This document shows positions 25,106 through 38,225 of a DNA stretch of 64,000 bases, piece after piece. The DNA lies in NCBI GenBank assembly GCA_022457155.1, contig JAJGOT010000132.1, positions 600,001 through 664,000 on the forward strand, read 5' to 3'. Position 1 is the first letter of the stretch. The number at the start of each line of letters is the position of its first letter. The notes beneath the pieces were generated by a model. It was not told the DNA's origin, ran no database searches, and saw only the letters and a program-made list of their open reading frames with translations. This DNA comes from Cladopsammia gracilis. Its lineage: Eukaryota; Cnidaria; Anthozoa; Scleractinia; Dendrophylliidae. The position numbers were made by a program, and so were the translations under genes.

Positions 25106-25404
25106 GTACAGTACAGTGCAGTACAGTGTAGTAAAGTGCAGTACAGTGCAGTACGGTGCAGTACAGTGCAGTACAGTGTAGTACAGTGCAGTACAGTGTA
25201 GCACAGTGTAGTACAGTGCAGTACAGTGTAGTACAGTGCAGTACAGTGTAGTACAGTGCAGTACAGTGTAGCACAGTGTAGTACAGTGCAGTACAGTGTA
25301 GTACAGTGCAGTACAGTGTAGTACAGTGCAGGACAGTGTAGTACAGTGCAGTACAGTGTAGTACAGTGCAGTACAGTTCAGTACAGTGTAGTACAGTGCA
25401 GTAG
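25106..25404 (+). repeat. 10-bp GTACAGTGYA minisatellite
   Basis: About 30 tandem units alternating mainly GTACAGTGCA and GTACAGTGTA, so the higher-order period is 20 bp. Translation gives only YCTVLHC-type repeats. A poly-G/poly-C junction follows directly. Confidence 0.95.
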
Positions 25405-26600
25405 GGGGGGGCAGAACACTCCACTGCCCCCCCCCCCCCCCCGAATTACCACCTCTTGAGCCACATTCTGATACCTTTTAGGGTTTTCTTTTTCAAACAT
25501 TTCCCCCTTATTCACTACCCCCCTTATTTACTCCCTACCCCCCTTATTCACTCCGCTCCTGGGTATCACGCGGCTCCATTGTTTTCAGGGCTAGGGTCCA
25601 TTGTTGTGTTGTTTGTTCTATTGTTTCCTCAGCAAATCAGAGAAGACCTTGTAAGAGCTGCGTACTACTACTCACTTAGGGTATTCAGGAAGGTATCGTT
25701 TAAGTAATGCTCCACACAAGAACTACCGTAAACTTCATTGTTCTGTGGCATTGGCTCTTTCCCACATAGAATATCTTTGATTTCAAGAATACAGGAGGGG
25801 CTGATGGTTCATCATTATGTTTCAGTATAAAAATATAGAAAATCCATTTGCGTTAAATAAATTTAAGGAAATGTTCGTGCTTAACCAATCAGAATAGCAG
25901 AAGACAATACCTAATAATTTTGCTTATTTGATGAAGTTCCCCAAATACGATATCTTTTAAAAACTGCATGTTGTGCGATTGGGTTTCAAAATACTTTAAA
26001 CCTTAAAACAATTAGACAAAATACACCTTGAACCTTAACTTAACGTTTTAGCAGTTTTTGTGTCTAGGCCAATGAGATCACTAGTTGTATCAATGAAAAA
26101 AGTTGACATTGCATCGTGCATTGCCGTTCAGTACTTTCCTTTTTATGTGGATCATTACTTAAAGTGGGACGCAAATAAGAACTAAATATTTTTGACAATG
26201 CTTTTAAAATTGTATATTTTAGGGGCCAAAAAAAGCTTGCGCTACGCCCAGATTGGTCTCCTTTGGGGATTTAATTTAAACTTTCTGACGAGCATCTCCT
26301 TTCCTTTTATATGAGAGTCTCCCCTGCGGGGATAGTTCGAGATACAATACAAGCTCAGGCTACAACCGTGGTCAATACATTTGGGACACTTGCCATATTT
26401 TCATTCAAATCTGAAGAAAATCTTTATAAAATGAAAGGGCACTAAGAGCCATCTCGTGAATACGAAACAACGTAAGGTTAAGTCCACAGATCGGTTTTAA
26501 TTAATCGGGCTGGCTTTTTGCCAAAAGTCAGCGCGATTTATAAAATGAACGGTGTTTTGTAGTCACATATTGACACTCCGGGGGGGGGGGACTCACATAA

Positions 26601-26655
26601 CAACAACAACAACAACAACAACAACAATTTATTCAACAAGAAACAACAACAACAA
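26601..26655 (+). repeat. (CAA)n microsatellite
   Basis: Runs of CAACAACAA interrupted once by TTTATTCAACAAG. Confidence 0.9.
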
Positions 26656-27159
26656 TGTATAATTAGTATAATAATGAAAGAGTTGACTGATTTGTTTGCC
26701 CTGCAAATAGCTGGAAAGCTAATCGGGGCGGGGCAAAACAAGTACATGAAAAATACAAATATCTACAAAATCAAAAACTTTATACTATTGAAAAGCCTTG
26801 CAGATTGCACATAATAATGACACATAATAATGAATAAAAACACAGAAGTTAAGTGATCTACTCAAAAGTATAATATCACATATATCACATATAATGATGA
26901 GGTGGGTGCTCGTCGGAAGTTTCGTTGATTCTTGCTGCGTAGGCTAATAAATTGGTTGAAAGGTTGTTTATGTAAAGTGTATTTGCTGTTTATAGTAATT
27001 TGATGGAATTATGAAACAATTTTTGAATTGATTAAGGGTTCTTGGCTTGTTTTTATTTTTCTCATAGCATAAGTTGTTATGCAATATGTTGCAGACGTGA
27101 GCAGATCGGTTTGCATTCACTGTCCAGAAAGTTTTGAATTCTATTTTGGTTTAGACATA

Positions 27160-27280
27160 TCAACCTCGTTCCCAGGGTCTCTCTTCTTCCCGCCCCCTGG
27201 AGCGAGAGAGAGAGAGAGACCCTGGCTCAGGCTGGTCACGTGTCTCCCAGAATCTGGGAGATTCCAATTAAAGGACACGG
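27160..27280. repeat. Dispersed repeat fragment with GAGAGACCCTGG hairpin
   Basis: Contains CCAGGGTCTCTC pairing with GAGAGAGACCCTGG, and CTCCCAGAATCTGGGAG. From memory this resembles a common stony-coral dispersed repeat; unverified. Confidence 0.45.
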
Positions 27281-27926
27281 GGGAGGGGCGGCAAAGTGTG
27301 AAATTTGTCTGCTCTAGCTGGGCATTGCGAAACAAATGCAAAAGCGTTCGGCGGCTCGTGACAAATGTGAAGCGGCGGTCATCCGCAGACTTCGAAAACA
27401 TATCCACATGGTCCGGTTCTGAAAGTGTAAGTTGCTTTAGGATCAGAGGAATTGTCACGGCGCTTAAAGATTTACCGCAGTAAAGCTAATTTTGAACATG
27501 CTGCGGAATGCAATCCAATTTTATTACTTGACGCCGCTAAGCTCGCGCTCTTGATTTATGGCATTGTTCCGGACTGGGATGAATTATCGCTACATACTGC
27601 TTAACAGGCGATCTTCACGCTTCATTCGAAAGGCCCATTAAAGTGCTGCCGTCTGTGCTCGGGCGATGGCAAAGCAAGAACTGAGAAGCGGCCGCCACGG
27701 AACCAATGTTTGCCACGCTGATCAACAGTCACTTTTATAACAGGAAACGATCGAGAGAAGACAATGATAGCTTTTATTCTTCGTGTGTGAGGCAGCCGAG
27801 GTTTTCGTTTGTCATCGGGAACTTCCGGCAAATCATCGTTGATACGAAATGTTCGCGAGAGACCGCAAGATGGATATTTGTGTGTGTTGATTGGCTCCGA
27901 AGTATATTCTATAGTGCTTTGCACTA

Positions 27927-28107
27927 TTCTCTATTTTCGAATTGCCCATAAAACACTTTGTTTGCCCCCCAAATTTTGCATAAACTATTGTTTTTAAATG
28001 CTCTTGGGAGGACTGCATCGATTCCCAAGAGCATTTCAAAACAATAGTTTATGCGAAATTTGGGGGGGCAAACAAAGTGTATTATAGGCAATTCGAAAAT
28101 AGAGAAT
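27927..28107. mobile_element. 181-bp foldback MITE
   Basis: Arms of about 85 bp from TTCTCTATTTTCGAATTGCC to its complement, including AATGCTCTTGGGA/TCCCAAGAGCATT. Loop about 10 bp. Confidence 0.85.
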
Positions 28108-29566
28108 TACTAAAAATGGATAGACCCCCTACGTTACTCAGACAAAGTTTGCTGTCAGCTCAAAGGCTTTGTATGAGCGTGATGTGTTTTGGATATGAAA
28201 AATCGGTGAAATCAGCGGTAAACGTGATTTGAACGTTTGGGGGGCTTCAAATATAAATACAAGGCAATGTCTTGTCAGTAACTGTACATGTGCTCACACT
28301 GTGGGTGGCTCCTGGCCTCCTAAAATGTTCTGCAATATATTGGTATAGGATTTAATGGAGCCGAAACCAATTGTAGAATTGCATACCCGGGTTGCACACA
28401 TTTTAGGCATCCGACTGATGAACAGTTACGAAATTCAGATATGTTTGGTAGCCACATTTATTTGAAGTTTTTCCCCTTTGAATTACGTTAGGGAGTGAAA
28501 AACTGATTCAAGAAATGTAGATTTGGGCTTAAAAGTCAACAAATTGTGAGACGAGGCTGCACGCTGAAATCCGATCATCGATTAGCCCTCGTGCGATAAG
28601 AAAATATTTCACGACTTGTGCCCATGCAAAACGGAGACAAAGAGAAAAGTATTTTTTTGTATTCGGCTTCTTGTATGACTAAGATGTGTGCATCGCTAGC
28701 TTGGAAAAAGATGCGTAAATAGGTTCCAAATGATCCGGAATCTATTACTACACCTTTCAGTGGAGCCGCAATGGACAGATTATCATTTCTTTTCACCATC
28801 ATTGAAACCTGCCTTTTTTGCCATGGACCACCTTACCGCTTGGTTCTATATGCTTCGTTTCTAACGGCTCAGCTGTAAATGCTGCAAACTGAGCCTCTCA
28901 AGAGTGAAATCTTTCAGACAATAATATTGCCGCTCTCTATCAATTCTTTGTATTTTCACCAAAATTTGAGATGTTGCAAGAATAGTTATTAGGAATAGTT
29001 TTTGACCCTGATAATACATGGAGGAGTTTGTTTGTCTGAATCACAACGGGAGTCAAATGTAGGTGACGTCATTAGTGCAAAGCGCTATTGTTACTTACAT
29101 TCGGAAAACTCAGACGATGCATTCTCGACCCCAGAGCTCTCGGTTACGGATACGCTTGTCAGATTTTCTTAGTTATAAATAAATATGGAAAACCTCTATA
29201 TAGAAAACCTCTTTTGCTGCGGTTGATGACCGGTTATAAAATATTCAAGCAATATATGGTAAAGCCTTTAAATGACTTTTTTTACAATTTATTGACGAAT
29301 GTATTTTAGCAAGTGTGTCAATAAACTCATAGTATTGTATAAATGTTTATACGAAACACTTGGACAGCATCTATATATGAAAAGAAATACATGTGAGCAA
29401 TATTAGAAAATTTGGGACGAAAAGCGAGACACATGTCATGTCTTCAACCGTGACGGACAGTGTAACAGGAACCCATAAGCTTTAGACACATCTGTTAACG
29501 ATGACAGCTATTTAAACCTATTCATATGACCTATCACAGACAATATTTATCGAAACATTACAGTAT

Positions 29567-30583
29567 GTTGCCCAGTTTCCGGCCACTTTAGTTTGTAAGC
29601 GCTATAACTTCTTGTTTTTGTAAGGAAAATTTCTCAATTTCCTTTCAAAGACAGTTCATTTACTTACCTTTAAAATGTTCAATGGTTGGCGGCTTTCCTC
29701 AAGTATTAAAGAAATTATACCATTTTTCGCAAAACTAGTAAGTTGCCCAGTTTCCGGCCAGCTAGCCCAGTTCCGGCCACCGACTTAAAGTAAATTTTCC
29801 TTGAATCCTTTCGACGTAAACCGACTTGTAAGCCCCTTGATAATAGTGGTCGCCTAGTTATAAATATCAGGCAAGTTTCAATATTAAGCTTTGTCATCTA
29901 CCGTTTACTCAATATTCAAAATATGTATGACCTCGGTGACCCGGAAGCGTGTCTTCCGCGGTATGTTGACAGATTACTTAAACAAATACATATGACTTAC
30001 GTACTTTTAGTCACGCTATACATGCATTAGCTGTTGTTAATTCGTAATCTTTCTTACACTTAAACATGTATCTTTAATTTCTCGACCAGGAAATTTTAAA
30101 ATTCGGTTCTTTCACTCAATAAGAAATAGGTTTTGAGCAATGTGTCTTTTAGTGGCCGGAAACTGGCACACTAGGTCGAAATCTTCGCTGAAAGTTTGAC
30201 TGCTAAAATTTCAGAAACAGCTGTATTTTAGCTGATGATGATAGATTCCCTAATTACTTTCATCTTTAATCTAACATTTGTCTAAAAATTATGAAGCTCC
30301 TTGATAAATTTCCCGTGAAACGAACTATTTGTTTATCTACGGTAGTTTTGATGTGCAGTGAAACGAACCAAAATTAATCGATAAACGTTTAATCACCTGG
30401 ACAAAACCTGTCCTTCCTCGGCCGTTCCTTGCTCAGAAAGAGCGCCAAAACCACCAATGTATAGCGAAAATGTTCGGTTTTCTTTCGGAAAGCTTCGGTG
30501 GACGAAAATTTAAAACTCCGACGAACATAACCGACGTAAGTTTTTTTTGGCCGGAAACTGGTACTGGCCGGAAACTGGGCAAC
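29567..30583. mobile_element. 1.0-kb non-autonomous DNA transposon with repeated CAGTTTCCGGCC motif
   Basis: Ends GTTGCCCAGTTTCCGGCCA and TGGCCGGAAACTGGGCAAC form a 19-bp inverted repeat. Extra copies of the motif lie at about 29745, 29766, 30154 and 30548, facing inward from both sides. ACAGT lies outside both ends. No transposase ORF. Confidence 0.8.
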
Positions 30584-31170
30584 ACAGTGTATGACACAAG
30601 TCTTCGTATATAATTTTTTTACTTTATTTTTATATAAATTCTTGAAAAACACGTCATTTACACCAATAAAACATATTAAATTAAACCAACCTTTTTACAT
30701 TCAATCTTCAGCCCTTTCAAATATACAAGATTATAATAACATTCCATAAAACACAGATCCCTACACCACAATTTTAAAATTCACAGATTCTTCTGTTGCT
30801 ACATATCCATCGACACAAATGTTTGCAAATAAGATCTCAACATCAGAAAAATATCTCCTGTGGCACTTCAAAAGTAACAAAATAACCATTTCCTGAAAAT
30901 TGTGTCAAACTTATTCTAAAAATGTAAGCCTCAAATACAAAATAAATACGTTCAGTCTCTTGCTCACCTTCACTTATAAACTACTCCACGACCCAAACAA
31001 CATTTATCAACTCAATTTTTATATTTTCAAATTAACGACTATCACAAAATTAAACCCTTAACAGCCCGATTATAATACTCGCAGAGTTCTTGTAAAACAG
31101 ATTTAAAACCTTAGCGTGACATAAATATACATTGGGTGAAACGAGACTGTCTAGACAACTGAATGACGTA

Positions 31171-31251
31171 ATTACACTGGGGAATTAAAAAAGTTTACCA
31201 CCGCAATCACCTTTTAACACGTGATACACTGGGGAATTAAAAAAGTTTACA
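31171..31251 (+). repeat. Short direct repeat
   Basis: ACACTGGGGAATTAAAAAAG then TTTAC occurs at 31172 and 31224, 52 bp apart. Confidence 0.85.
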
Positions 31252-32562
31252 CATGATGTGAAAATTTTTATACACCAAATTGAAGAAACGTTGACTCGTG
31301 AAAAGCGTAAACCATGAACGATGAGACCGAATGGGATTCTGGGTAGGCAGCATTGGCAAGCTTGTAATATTCTATTTCTTGATAACCAAGATGTTTTCTG
31401 TGTTTGAGACATTTAAGAGCATGATTTGTGCATCCTGTGTTAATATAATGTATATCCTGTCACAGACGAAGATTAATTTTTCCAACTTCCCAGTAAACCT
31501 TTGATCACCTTTGGGTCGCATCGTTCATGGTTTATGCTTTTCACCCGACAACGTTTCTTCAATTTGGTGTATCTGTCTCCGTATACAAAATCTCGTAAAA
31601 CGCTTCACCAGATAAGTGGGGGGGGGGGGGGGGGGGGAGACAGGGGGAGTCAAAACCTCCCGCTTCCCGTACCCCGTTCTCCTGCCTCCCGTACCTTGTG
31701 TACCTTTGTCTCCCGACTCCCGCCTTTTCATGACCTATGACTTAACCGACTTGAAAAAGTTTCCAATTTCACCGGAACTAATGCTGTTTCTTTTTTAGCC
31801 CGAGTATGAATTTACGTTTTCTCGCACATAAAATTTTGTTTTAAGCCTCGGAGGACGTTAAATGGAAATCAAAAACGTTGTTGGGTTCGTGTTTTTGACT
31901 GGATGATAAGCAGTAATAAATAACGAACGCTTGCCTTTTTGAATTTCTCTCCCGCTTCCCGCCCTCGTAGAGATCCCGCATCCCGTCCTTTCTACTCCCG
32001 TCTCCCGTAACCCTCCTGCCCCTTGTTCTCCGGAGCTCCCCCCTCTGCCCCCTCCCCCCCCCCCCCCCCCCTTACAGATAAAAACCGGTAAAAAAAATTA
32101 TATATATATACCTGAATTTTTCAAAATGTGATCGCTACTTTTTGGATTCTACAGAACCGTGGTGGAACCGCGGCCCTCGGCAGCGGTTCCACCGGGGGAC
32201 TGGCTGATTAGTTTTGAGGGGGGGCTCCGTCAACCATGTTTGTGGTGAAGTCTACTGTAGTGGGGCTAACAGCCAACACTCATTTGGGGTCCCTCCAGTT
32301 AAATCCAGGGGGGTAGGGTGGGTCAAAACCTGTGTCTCCAGTTTAAAACTTGGTTACTTTACAGGCCTTTTTGCTTACAATTCGCAGACCACCCCTGGAG
32401 AGTGCTCAGTTGTCTTAGCCCAGGAACGGGTATCAACTCTCAGTGTTTGTTTGGGCAAGCGGAGTCTGACGGAAGGTATTTTCCAGCCAAACCTGGCATT
32501 TTCCTGGTCATTTCAATGCCTGTACAGTTTTGGCCCAGCAGACCGGTTTTCAAAAATCCAGG

Positions 32563-32644
32563 CAGATATATATATATATATATATATATAAATTCTAAGT
32601 AATAAAACGATGAACTACCTCTGAAGTCTTGAACCAATTTATTA

Positions 32645-32684
<40 letters not shown>

Positions 32685-32740
32685 ATACAATATTACGTTT
32701 ACTACATATTATTATTATTATTATTACTATTATTATTATT
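32563..32740. repeat. (TA)n and (ATT)n microsatellites
   Basis: Three low-complexity tracts: TA at 32566-32590, TA at 32649-32680 and ATT at 32707-32742. Non-coding. Confidence 0.9.
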
Positions 32741-34595
32741 ATTTTCTTCAGTTTGTTTGGTGATTTTATTGGCCTTTTAATAATAACAACTTTATTCACA
32801 ATTTAAAAAATATCTTAATTCCAAAAAATAAAAATAGAAATAATTGATAATAAAAATTCAAAATTCTATAAAATTACAAATTCCATGATGCAAAGATATT
32901 AAAATTATACAATCGAATTATAATAATGACGGCTAAACCAGTATCCATAAAACACCCTAAGTATAAAAGCATATATATAAAAACAACCGTGTATTTCAAA
33001 TATCCGCACTAGCTACATTTATTTATTTATTTATTTATTATTGTTATTATGCTCACAGAGCTTTAAAATGCTTGTTAAAAATTTCAAGTGGTGCAACCAC
33101 ATTAAACTATTCTAATGGTATTTCCATATGATGAATTTTGAGGCAATTTCCCATTGAACTTTCGCCCTCCTCAGCTTCAGTTATCTTCAATGATCAAGCT
33201 AGAATCTAAAAAAAAACGCAAAATTGATGTTATAAAGTGCAGAATTAGATTGATTAGAGTCAGATGGCTAAAAATCACTGCCTCAATACTAAAGGCAAGA
33301 TATATTGTACATATATATATAATTGCCAGCCCGGCTAACCGGGCTGGCATTTTGTCATGGAATCGCAAAGTTGATTTTTTTCCTTTTTTGCGTTTAACAG
33401 ATGTGCTGAGATCTCAGCAAAACTGAGCCAGCCCGGCTCATGTAATCAGGCCCTAATAGACTAAATAATTTTTTCCCTGTCGGCAAAACCATAATACATT
33501 TTATAGAAACCGTGAATGCAGGGGAGTACCAGCTTTGTAATTTAATTATTTTATAGAACGTGCATAGTATTATATACAAGTGTTGTATTATAATGGTTCT
33601 GACAGCGGCTAGGTGTGACAAATAATCTCAACAAAATATAATCTGAGTAATTATTTTATTGCCCAACAGGACAAAGATTCCTGTTTGTCTTAACATTTTC
33701 TAACTAAAATTTATTGTGCTCACCTTGAGAAATAGAAATAGGCGCCCACACGAAAACAATAGGCCATTTCCGAGATGCCTTTAGCCTCTCTATCAAAGTG
33801 AGGCTAGGTGCAAAACCTTTCATATGAAAATGAGTTTTCATTCACATTCAAATATGATTTTTTTTTCTTAATCGACGTTTGGCCTGTTGAATTTTCGGCT
33901 AAAGTAAAACTTTCTCTTAGTGTTCAGCAGCTGTGATATAAAACAAATCTAATCGTCACCGCTGTGCACCCTTGAGTTATGGGTGCATTTCCGAGGAGGG
34001 TTGCTAAGCACGTAAGAAGCTAGCGTCATTCATGCCTATCGCCTCGAGCATTTCGTACGTTTCTGTTGTGCTCAGGAAACCTCCCAAGTCAATCCACTTA
34101 ACATTTTTGTCGCATTTCGCATTGTTCGCTACCAGTTGAGTTAAGGCCTTTCCTCTGTTTTGCCCCAAACGGAGGAGTTGCAACACTCGAGTTGCAACAC
34201 TCGATGACTACATACAAGCATCCGTTTACCAAACATAAAACTCACGCAGTGTCCTCGCAATTGTATAAAATTAAAAGAACATTTTCCCTTGATAAAACTG
34301 AGTAGAACACGCTGAGCGCTTACCTTTTGTTAATTATGGAATACAGTGGCCAAAACCATTTTGTGGAAAAGGACAAGACCATACAAGAAGGTGAGGAAAA
34401 GCGAGGGAAACGGAGCTTGCCATGTGTTAGTCTGTTACCCCTACAGTGGTCACCGAAGTGTAAACGTTTGTGCAACTGTTCTTACTAAATGTCATTATAA
34501 CTTAGATTAAACATAAGCTTCCCATTCAAATAAACTGATTTCAAACTGACAGCGAGAGATTAGACCTAAATAAACTTTTACATGTGATCGTTAAT

Positions 34596-35552
34596 CTAGA
34601 CCATACAAAGTGTAATTACCTGTAAATCGTAAAGGAAACTCTCCTCTGGATGGAAATCGTTAAGACTGCTTGTAAATAGGCTGCAGAAATCCTGCGCTGA
34701 GCTTTCATAACTATCTGGGGCGCTTGTCATCGGAAGGGGGAACTGGGATCCACCGGAAACTGTCTGATGATGAGCAATGTGGCGCATAGAGAGTTCGGAC
34801 GGCGGAGGAGGGGGAGCTGGGAACGGAGGCGGATACGGGTACTCTGAAGTCCGGTGCCCCGGTTTAGATACTCCGCTATTCTCCATTTCAAACGCCGGTG
34901 GGAACATCAGGGAATTCATTGAAGAGCTATAACGATCATGAATGACGCTATGAAGGTGTTCTTTCAGCGTTTGAATGTAGTTGGTGGCGATCCGTAGCAG
35001 CTCTAGCTTTGTCTTTACTCGGGTTTCTTCGTAGTTTGGGATCGTGCTTCGTAATTCTTCGTAGGCGTCGTTCATCTTTCGGACGCGTTCTCTTTCATGC
35101 CGGTTCGCTAACATACGCTTTTCTCTTGACATTTGCCGCTTTGCGGGTTTCTTTGTTTGATCTTCCACAATAAATTCCATCATCGCTGTAAAAAAGAAAA
35201 CGGTTAAGATTAGAAAACGTATAAACAGATAGCGTGTTTGCTTTTATATGCTCCATTGATCGATTTCAGTGCGATTTTTAAAATGCTACGGGATGAAATT
35301 TAAATCTAACCTAATGTAATCGAATCGAACAGTATAGCAAACGAAACGCAAAAACATTCGCGTTGGATTGAAAGAAATGCTGTCGACATTTTTTGCAGTT
35401 TACGCATGCAGTTTTCCACCGAAAAAAATCACGTTTTGCTTTGATCTCGTTAAAACTGAAAATAATAATAGTTGAAATTATTCCTAGCTCGATACACCCA
35501 CGGTTTTTCCTCAGTTTGTAATCATCTTACCTTTTTGCTGCGAATGAGTCAT
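34596..35552 (-). CDS. Group-A basic helix-loop-helix transcription factor
   Basis: Exon 1 is 35531-35552 (MTHSQQK) and exon 2 is 34596-35185, joined in phase; 203 aa if translation stops at 34596. The basic region is NRHERERVRKMN, keeping the N-x-x-ER-x-R pattern that contacts E-boxes. Helix 1 (DAYEELRSTIP), a short loop and helix 2 (TKLELLRIATNYIQTLKEHL) follow. Helix 2 is closest by eye to the Atonal/Neurogenin/NeuroD class, with achaete-scute-like alternatives. The C-terminus is proline-rich, then Ser/Glu-rich. The sequence at 34620 is a textbook donor (CAG|GTAATT) in phase 0, so the last seven codons may be intron read-through and a further 3' exon may exist; none was identified. Orthology to a named bHLH is not assigned. 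Confidence 0.8.
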
Positions 35553-36154
35553 TAACAAGTCGTCGAATACCAAATGATGCAAGTCAACAACTTCAATGGC
35601 AATCCTTTTTTCTGCAAGAACGATCGATCGAACTCCCGTGAGTGTCAGTGCTTTAATCACGCGTTCACGTGAGGAGCGCAGTTTTAAAGCGAAAATCGAA
35701 CAACGTTGAAAGAAAATCGCTTTGCACACCACCTGGCAGCTCAAGTGTTTTAGGACACCAGCTGATCGATCCCAGGTATGCAGTAAAATTTATACATTGT
35801 CTAATTGTGGTCCTTTTTAAGTTGTTATGCTTAATAGAAATGTTATTGTTATTATTAGTATTATTTTGTTATTGTTATTATATCATTGCATTTGGAAATA
35901 CTTACCTGCCCGGTGTCGTAATGACCTACTCAAACCTGTAAAGAGATGCTAGACTTTCGTGGATCCTTCGATATGAATTATATACTACTTTGCACGTGCT
36001 GACATATTACGTAATGAGATGATATATATGAAATATATATAAGTATTACATTAAGTAGTATAAGTAGTATATTTCATATATATAACTGCGAGGATCATTT
36101 TTCATTCTTCATTTGATATTACGTAATGTTGACTTCAAATACTCGAAATTCCGG

Positions 36155-36505
36155 TGGGGAGGCGGGGGGGGGGGAAGGGGGGGGGGGGAGTGGGCTCCTA
36201 TATAAAAATGACAGGGATGCTCGTCGGCGTACCTTTTACGGGTCAGAACTTGTTGGTACCGTTTAGAGTGCTTCAATCTAAAATGACCACCGTTAGAATT
36301 ATTCCGGTACCTTTTAGGGTATTGAGCCGAAAAAAATATGACTGAATTTGACGTGGGTTGTTTTAGAATTGTTGCCTCTTAAATTAGGGGTAAAAATCCG
36401 TTCGAGCTACGCCCATCAAACGAGATTCTGGTACCTTTTTCGTCGTTTTTAAAAAATTTCCGGCGAGCACCTCCGTAATTTTCATATGGGATTCCCACCC
36501 CGGGT
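36155..36505. mobile_element. MITE-like repeat with TATAAAAATGACRGG ends, copy 1
   Basis: Shares CTATATAAAAATGACAGGGA, TCTAAAATGACCACCGTTAG, AATTTCCGGCGAGCAC and a terminal CATATGGGATTCCC with 57745-58055; the two ends are inverted relatives. A poly-G run lies at its left edge. Confidence 0.7.
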
Positions 36506-36589
36506 TCGTATTCTTCGTTTTCACATGACCTCATAAAGATTAAAATATCTAAACTATACATCCTACAAAGCTGTTTCTAACATGGTAAG

Positions 36590-36900
36590 TGGATACAAGT
36601 ATTATGTAATATATCAAACACGAGGAACAGTGTTTCATCAGATTTCCAAACACCGAGAAGTGGATTGGAAAAACGAGGCGCAGCCGAGTTTTTTTAAACC
36701 ACTTCAAGGTGTTTGGAAATCTGATGAAACACTGTTTCGAGTGTTTGATATAGCTTCTCAAACTGATCGTTAAATGCGGAGAAAACGAAGGAATAAAATC
36801 GCCCAAATCTATGCAAATTAAGAAACGATTTCAAAACCTCCTTCACGGTAGTGATTTCCTTTGTGTTCTCGACATGAATTATTAATGAGTTTGAGAATAA
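36590..36900. repeat. Dispersed repeat with internal inverted repeat, copy 2 (uninterrupted)
   Basis: Contains TTTCCAAACACCGAGAAG and partner, then the same tail as 13506-13810. It serves as the 'empty site' for the MITE nested in copy 1. Confidence 0.75.
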
Positions 36901-38225
36901 TCTTTCACAGAAAGTTTCAGGTTTTCACGATGTTTTGCTTCCGATTTACAAAGGTTTTAAATGTGTCACGCAATTCGTAACGTTATAACAGATAAGCTGT
37001 GAAAATAAACAAAATTGAATCAGCTGAAAGTTATTGTTTGCATTATAAGTGCTTACAAGCCCAGTTAATGGAGCTTATAACAAATACAATATGTTTTGAT
37101 TTGATTTTTGGTGTAATTAAGACTTTGAATTTTTGGCCGCCATCTTTAATTTGTGCCCCTGAGTGGGGCACAAAGATGGCCGCTCCATTCATTTCTTACT
37201 AAAAATGTCTAATACTCGTTCGCCTATAACTCTTGAACGAAATGCTATGGCGCTTCAAAATTTGGCCAAGATGTGTAGTTTTAAACTCTCTACAATTCCA
37301 TAAACATTTTGGATTCGAAATCTATTGTTTAATGCTCCTGAATTTTGATATGACGTAAGTGAAAGCCAAGAATACTAAGGAAGAGAAGCTGTCAAATCAG
37401 TGACGCAAATGCAAACATGTAGTGAAACGTGAGTAGATATCTACTCACGCGTGAGTCGTTGTTTTAACTCGCGTGAGTAGATAAGCCGTGTTTGAACATA
37501 AAGAATAACAATAAAAAATGTAAGCGTTAGTTAATGACGGACAAAAATTAAACCAACTACCAACTGATTACCGTCCAATATATAAACCAGACATAACCCA
37601 CAATTCCTTGATTTGCTCTGACGTAGGATTAGCTCTTAAACCATCAGATTTGGAACCTCTTCAAGTTGGCCGATTTACCTTATCAACTCAGTTGATGAAA
37701 TCAAATTTTCGTGGTCCAAACAAATAAAGTACCCGAACATTAAAATCCCAAATTAAGCCGAGTTTTCACCAGCGACATAAGTACAAACGCAAGCACAACA
37801 GGATTTAAAGGAGCTCTGTCGGAAGAATTTGGACGTTTTGGGGTTACATCTGCCCAAAATTAAAACTAAATCCGTTTGCCATATACTGTTTGGGTGGTCA
37901 GTGTGTATGATAAAAAACTCAAAATAATTGTATCTGACCTAAAACTTCAGAGTAAAATGATTGCGAATAATTAAAAGACTTTTTAAGATTCGACTAGGTC
38001 CCAAAGGGGTCCAACAAAAGGCTAGTAAGCCACAGGGAAAGGCTGACGTTCATTCACAGCGTTCGTGGTAAGAGTGGAATGTAAAGATTCCAAGAACAAG
38101 CGTTCACTCCACGTGATACAATACCCAGATACAGTTATTTTGAGTTTTTAACCTTTGTCATACATAAATTGTTTATAGAACACAAGTGGGAGATATAAAG
38201 TGAATTTTCGATGAGAGAAAAAATC

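Larger units (their letters stand above)
19425..34595. other. Gene-free repeat-rich interval
   Basis: Over 15 kb I find no exon chain, RNA gene or recognisable protein. The interval carries foldback elements, a large palindrome, a minisatellite, a roughly 1-kb terminal-inverted-repeat element, (ATT)n, (TA)n and (CAA)n tracts, and poly-G/poly-C runs. Frames of 60-130 codons here coincide with repeats or look random. Confidence 0.7.

Noticed and set aside
25106..25404. CRISPR-like array
   Set aside because: Units are contiguous with no unique spacers, and the window is eukaryotic.
25062..25424. 120-codon minus-strand frame of Tyr-Cys-Thr-Val-Leu-His repeats
   Set aside because: It is only the translation of the 10-bp minisatellite; all three frames stay open because the unit lacks stops.
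27079..27483. 134-codon plus-strand frame
   Set aside because: Crosses the GAGAGACCCTGG dispersed repeat; composition and context are non-coding.
32214..32591. 125-codon plus-strand frame
   Set aside because: Ends in a TA microsatellite, no splice logic, no recognisable domain.
34004..34186. Minus-strand 60-codon frame (WIDLGGFLSTTETYEML) as a 3' exon of the bHLH gene
   Set aside because: Phase would fit, but there is no acceptor with a pyrimidine tract, only a short GTTGCAACACTCGA direct repeat.
34336..34488. Plus-strand 50-codon ORF with a GTGAGG donor-like site
   Set aside because: Short, no homology recognised and no partner exon found.
37540..37700. Possible LINE fragment sharing a TTTACCTTATCAACTC motif with about 42330
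   Set aside because: Only a short shared stretch, no frame or boundary that could be supported.
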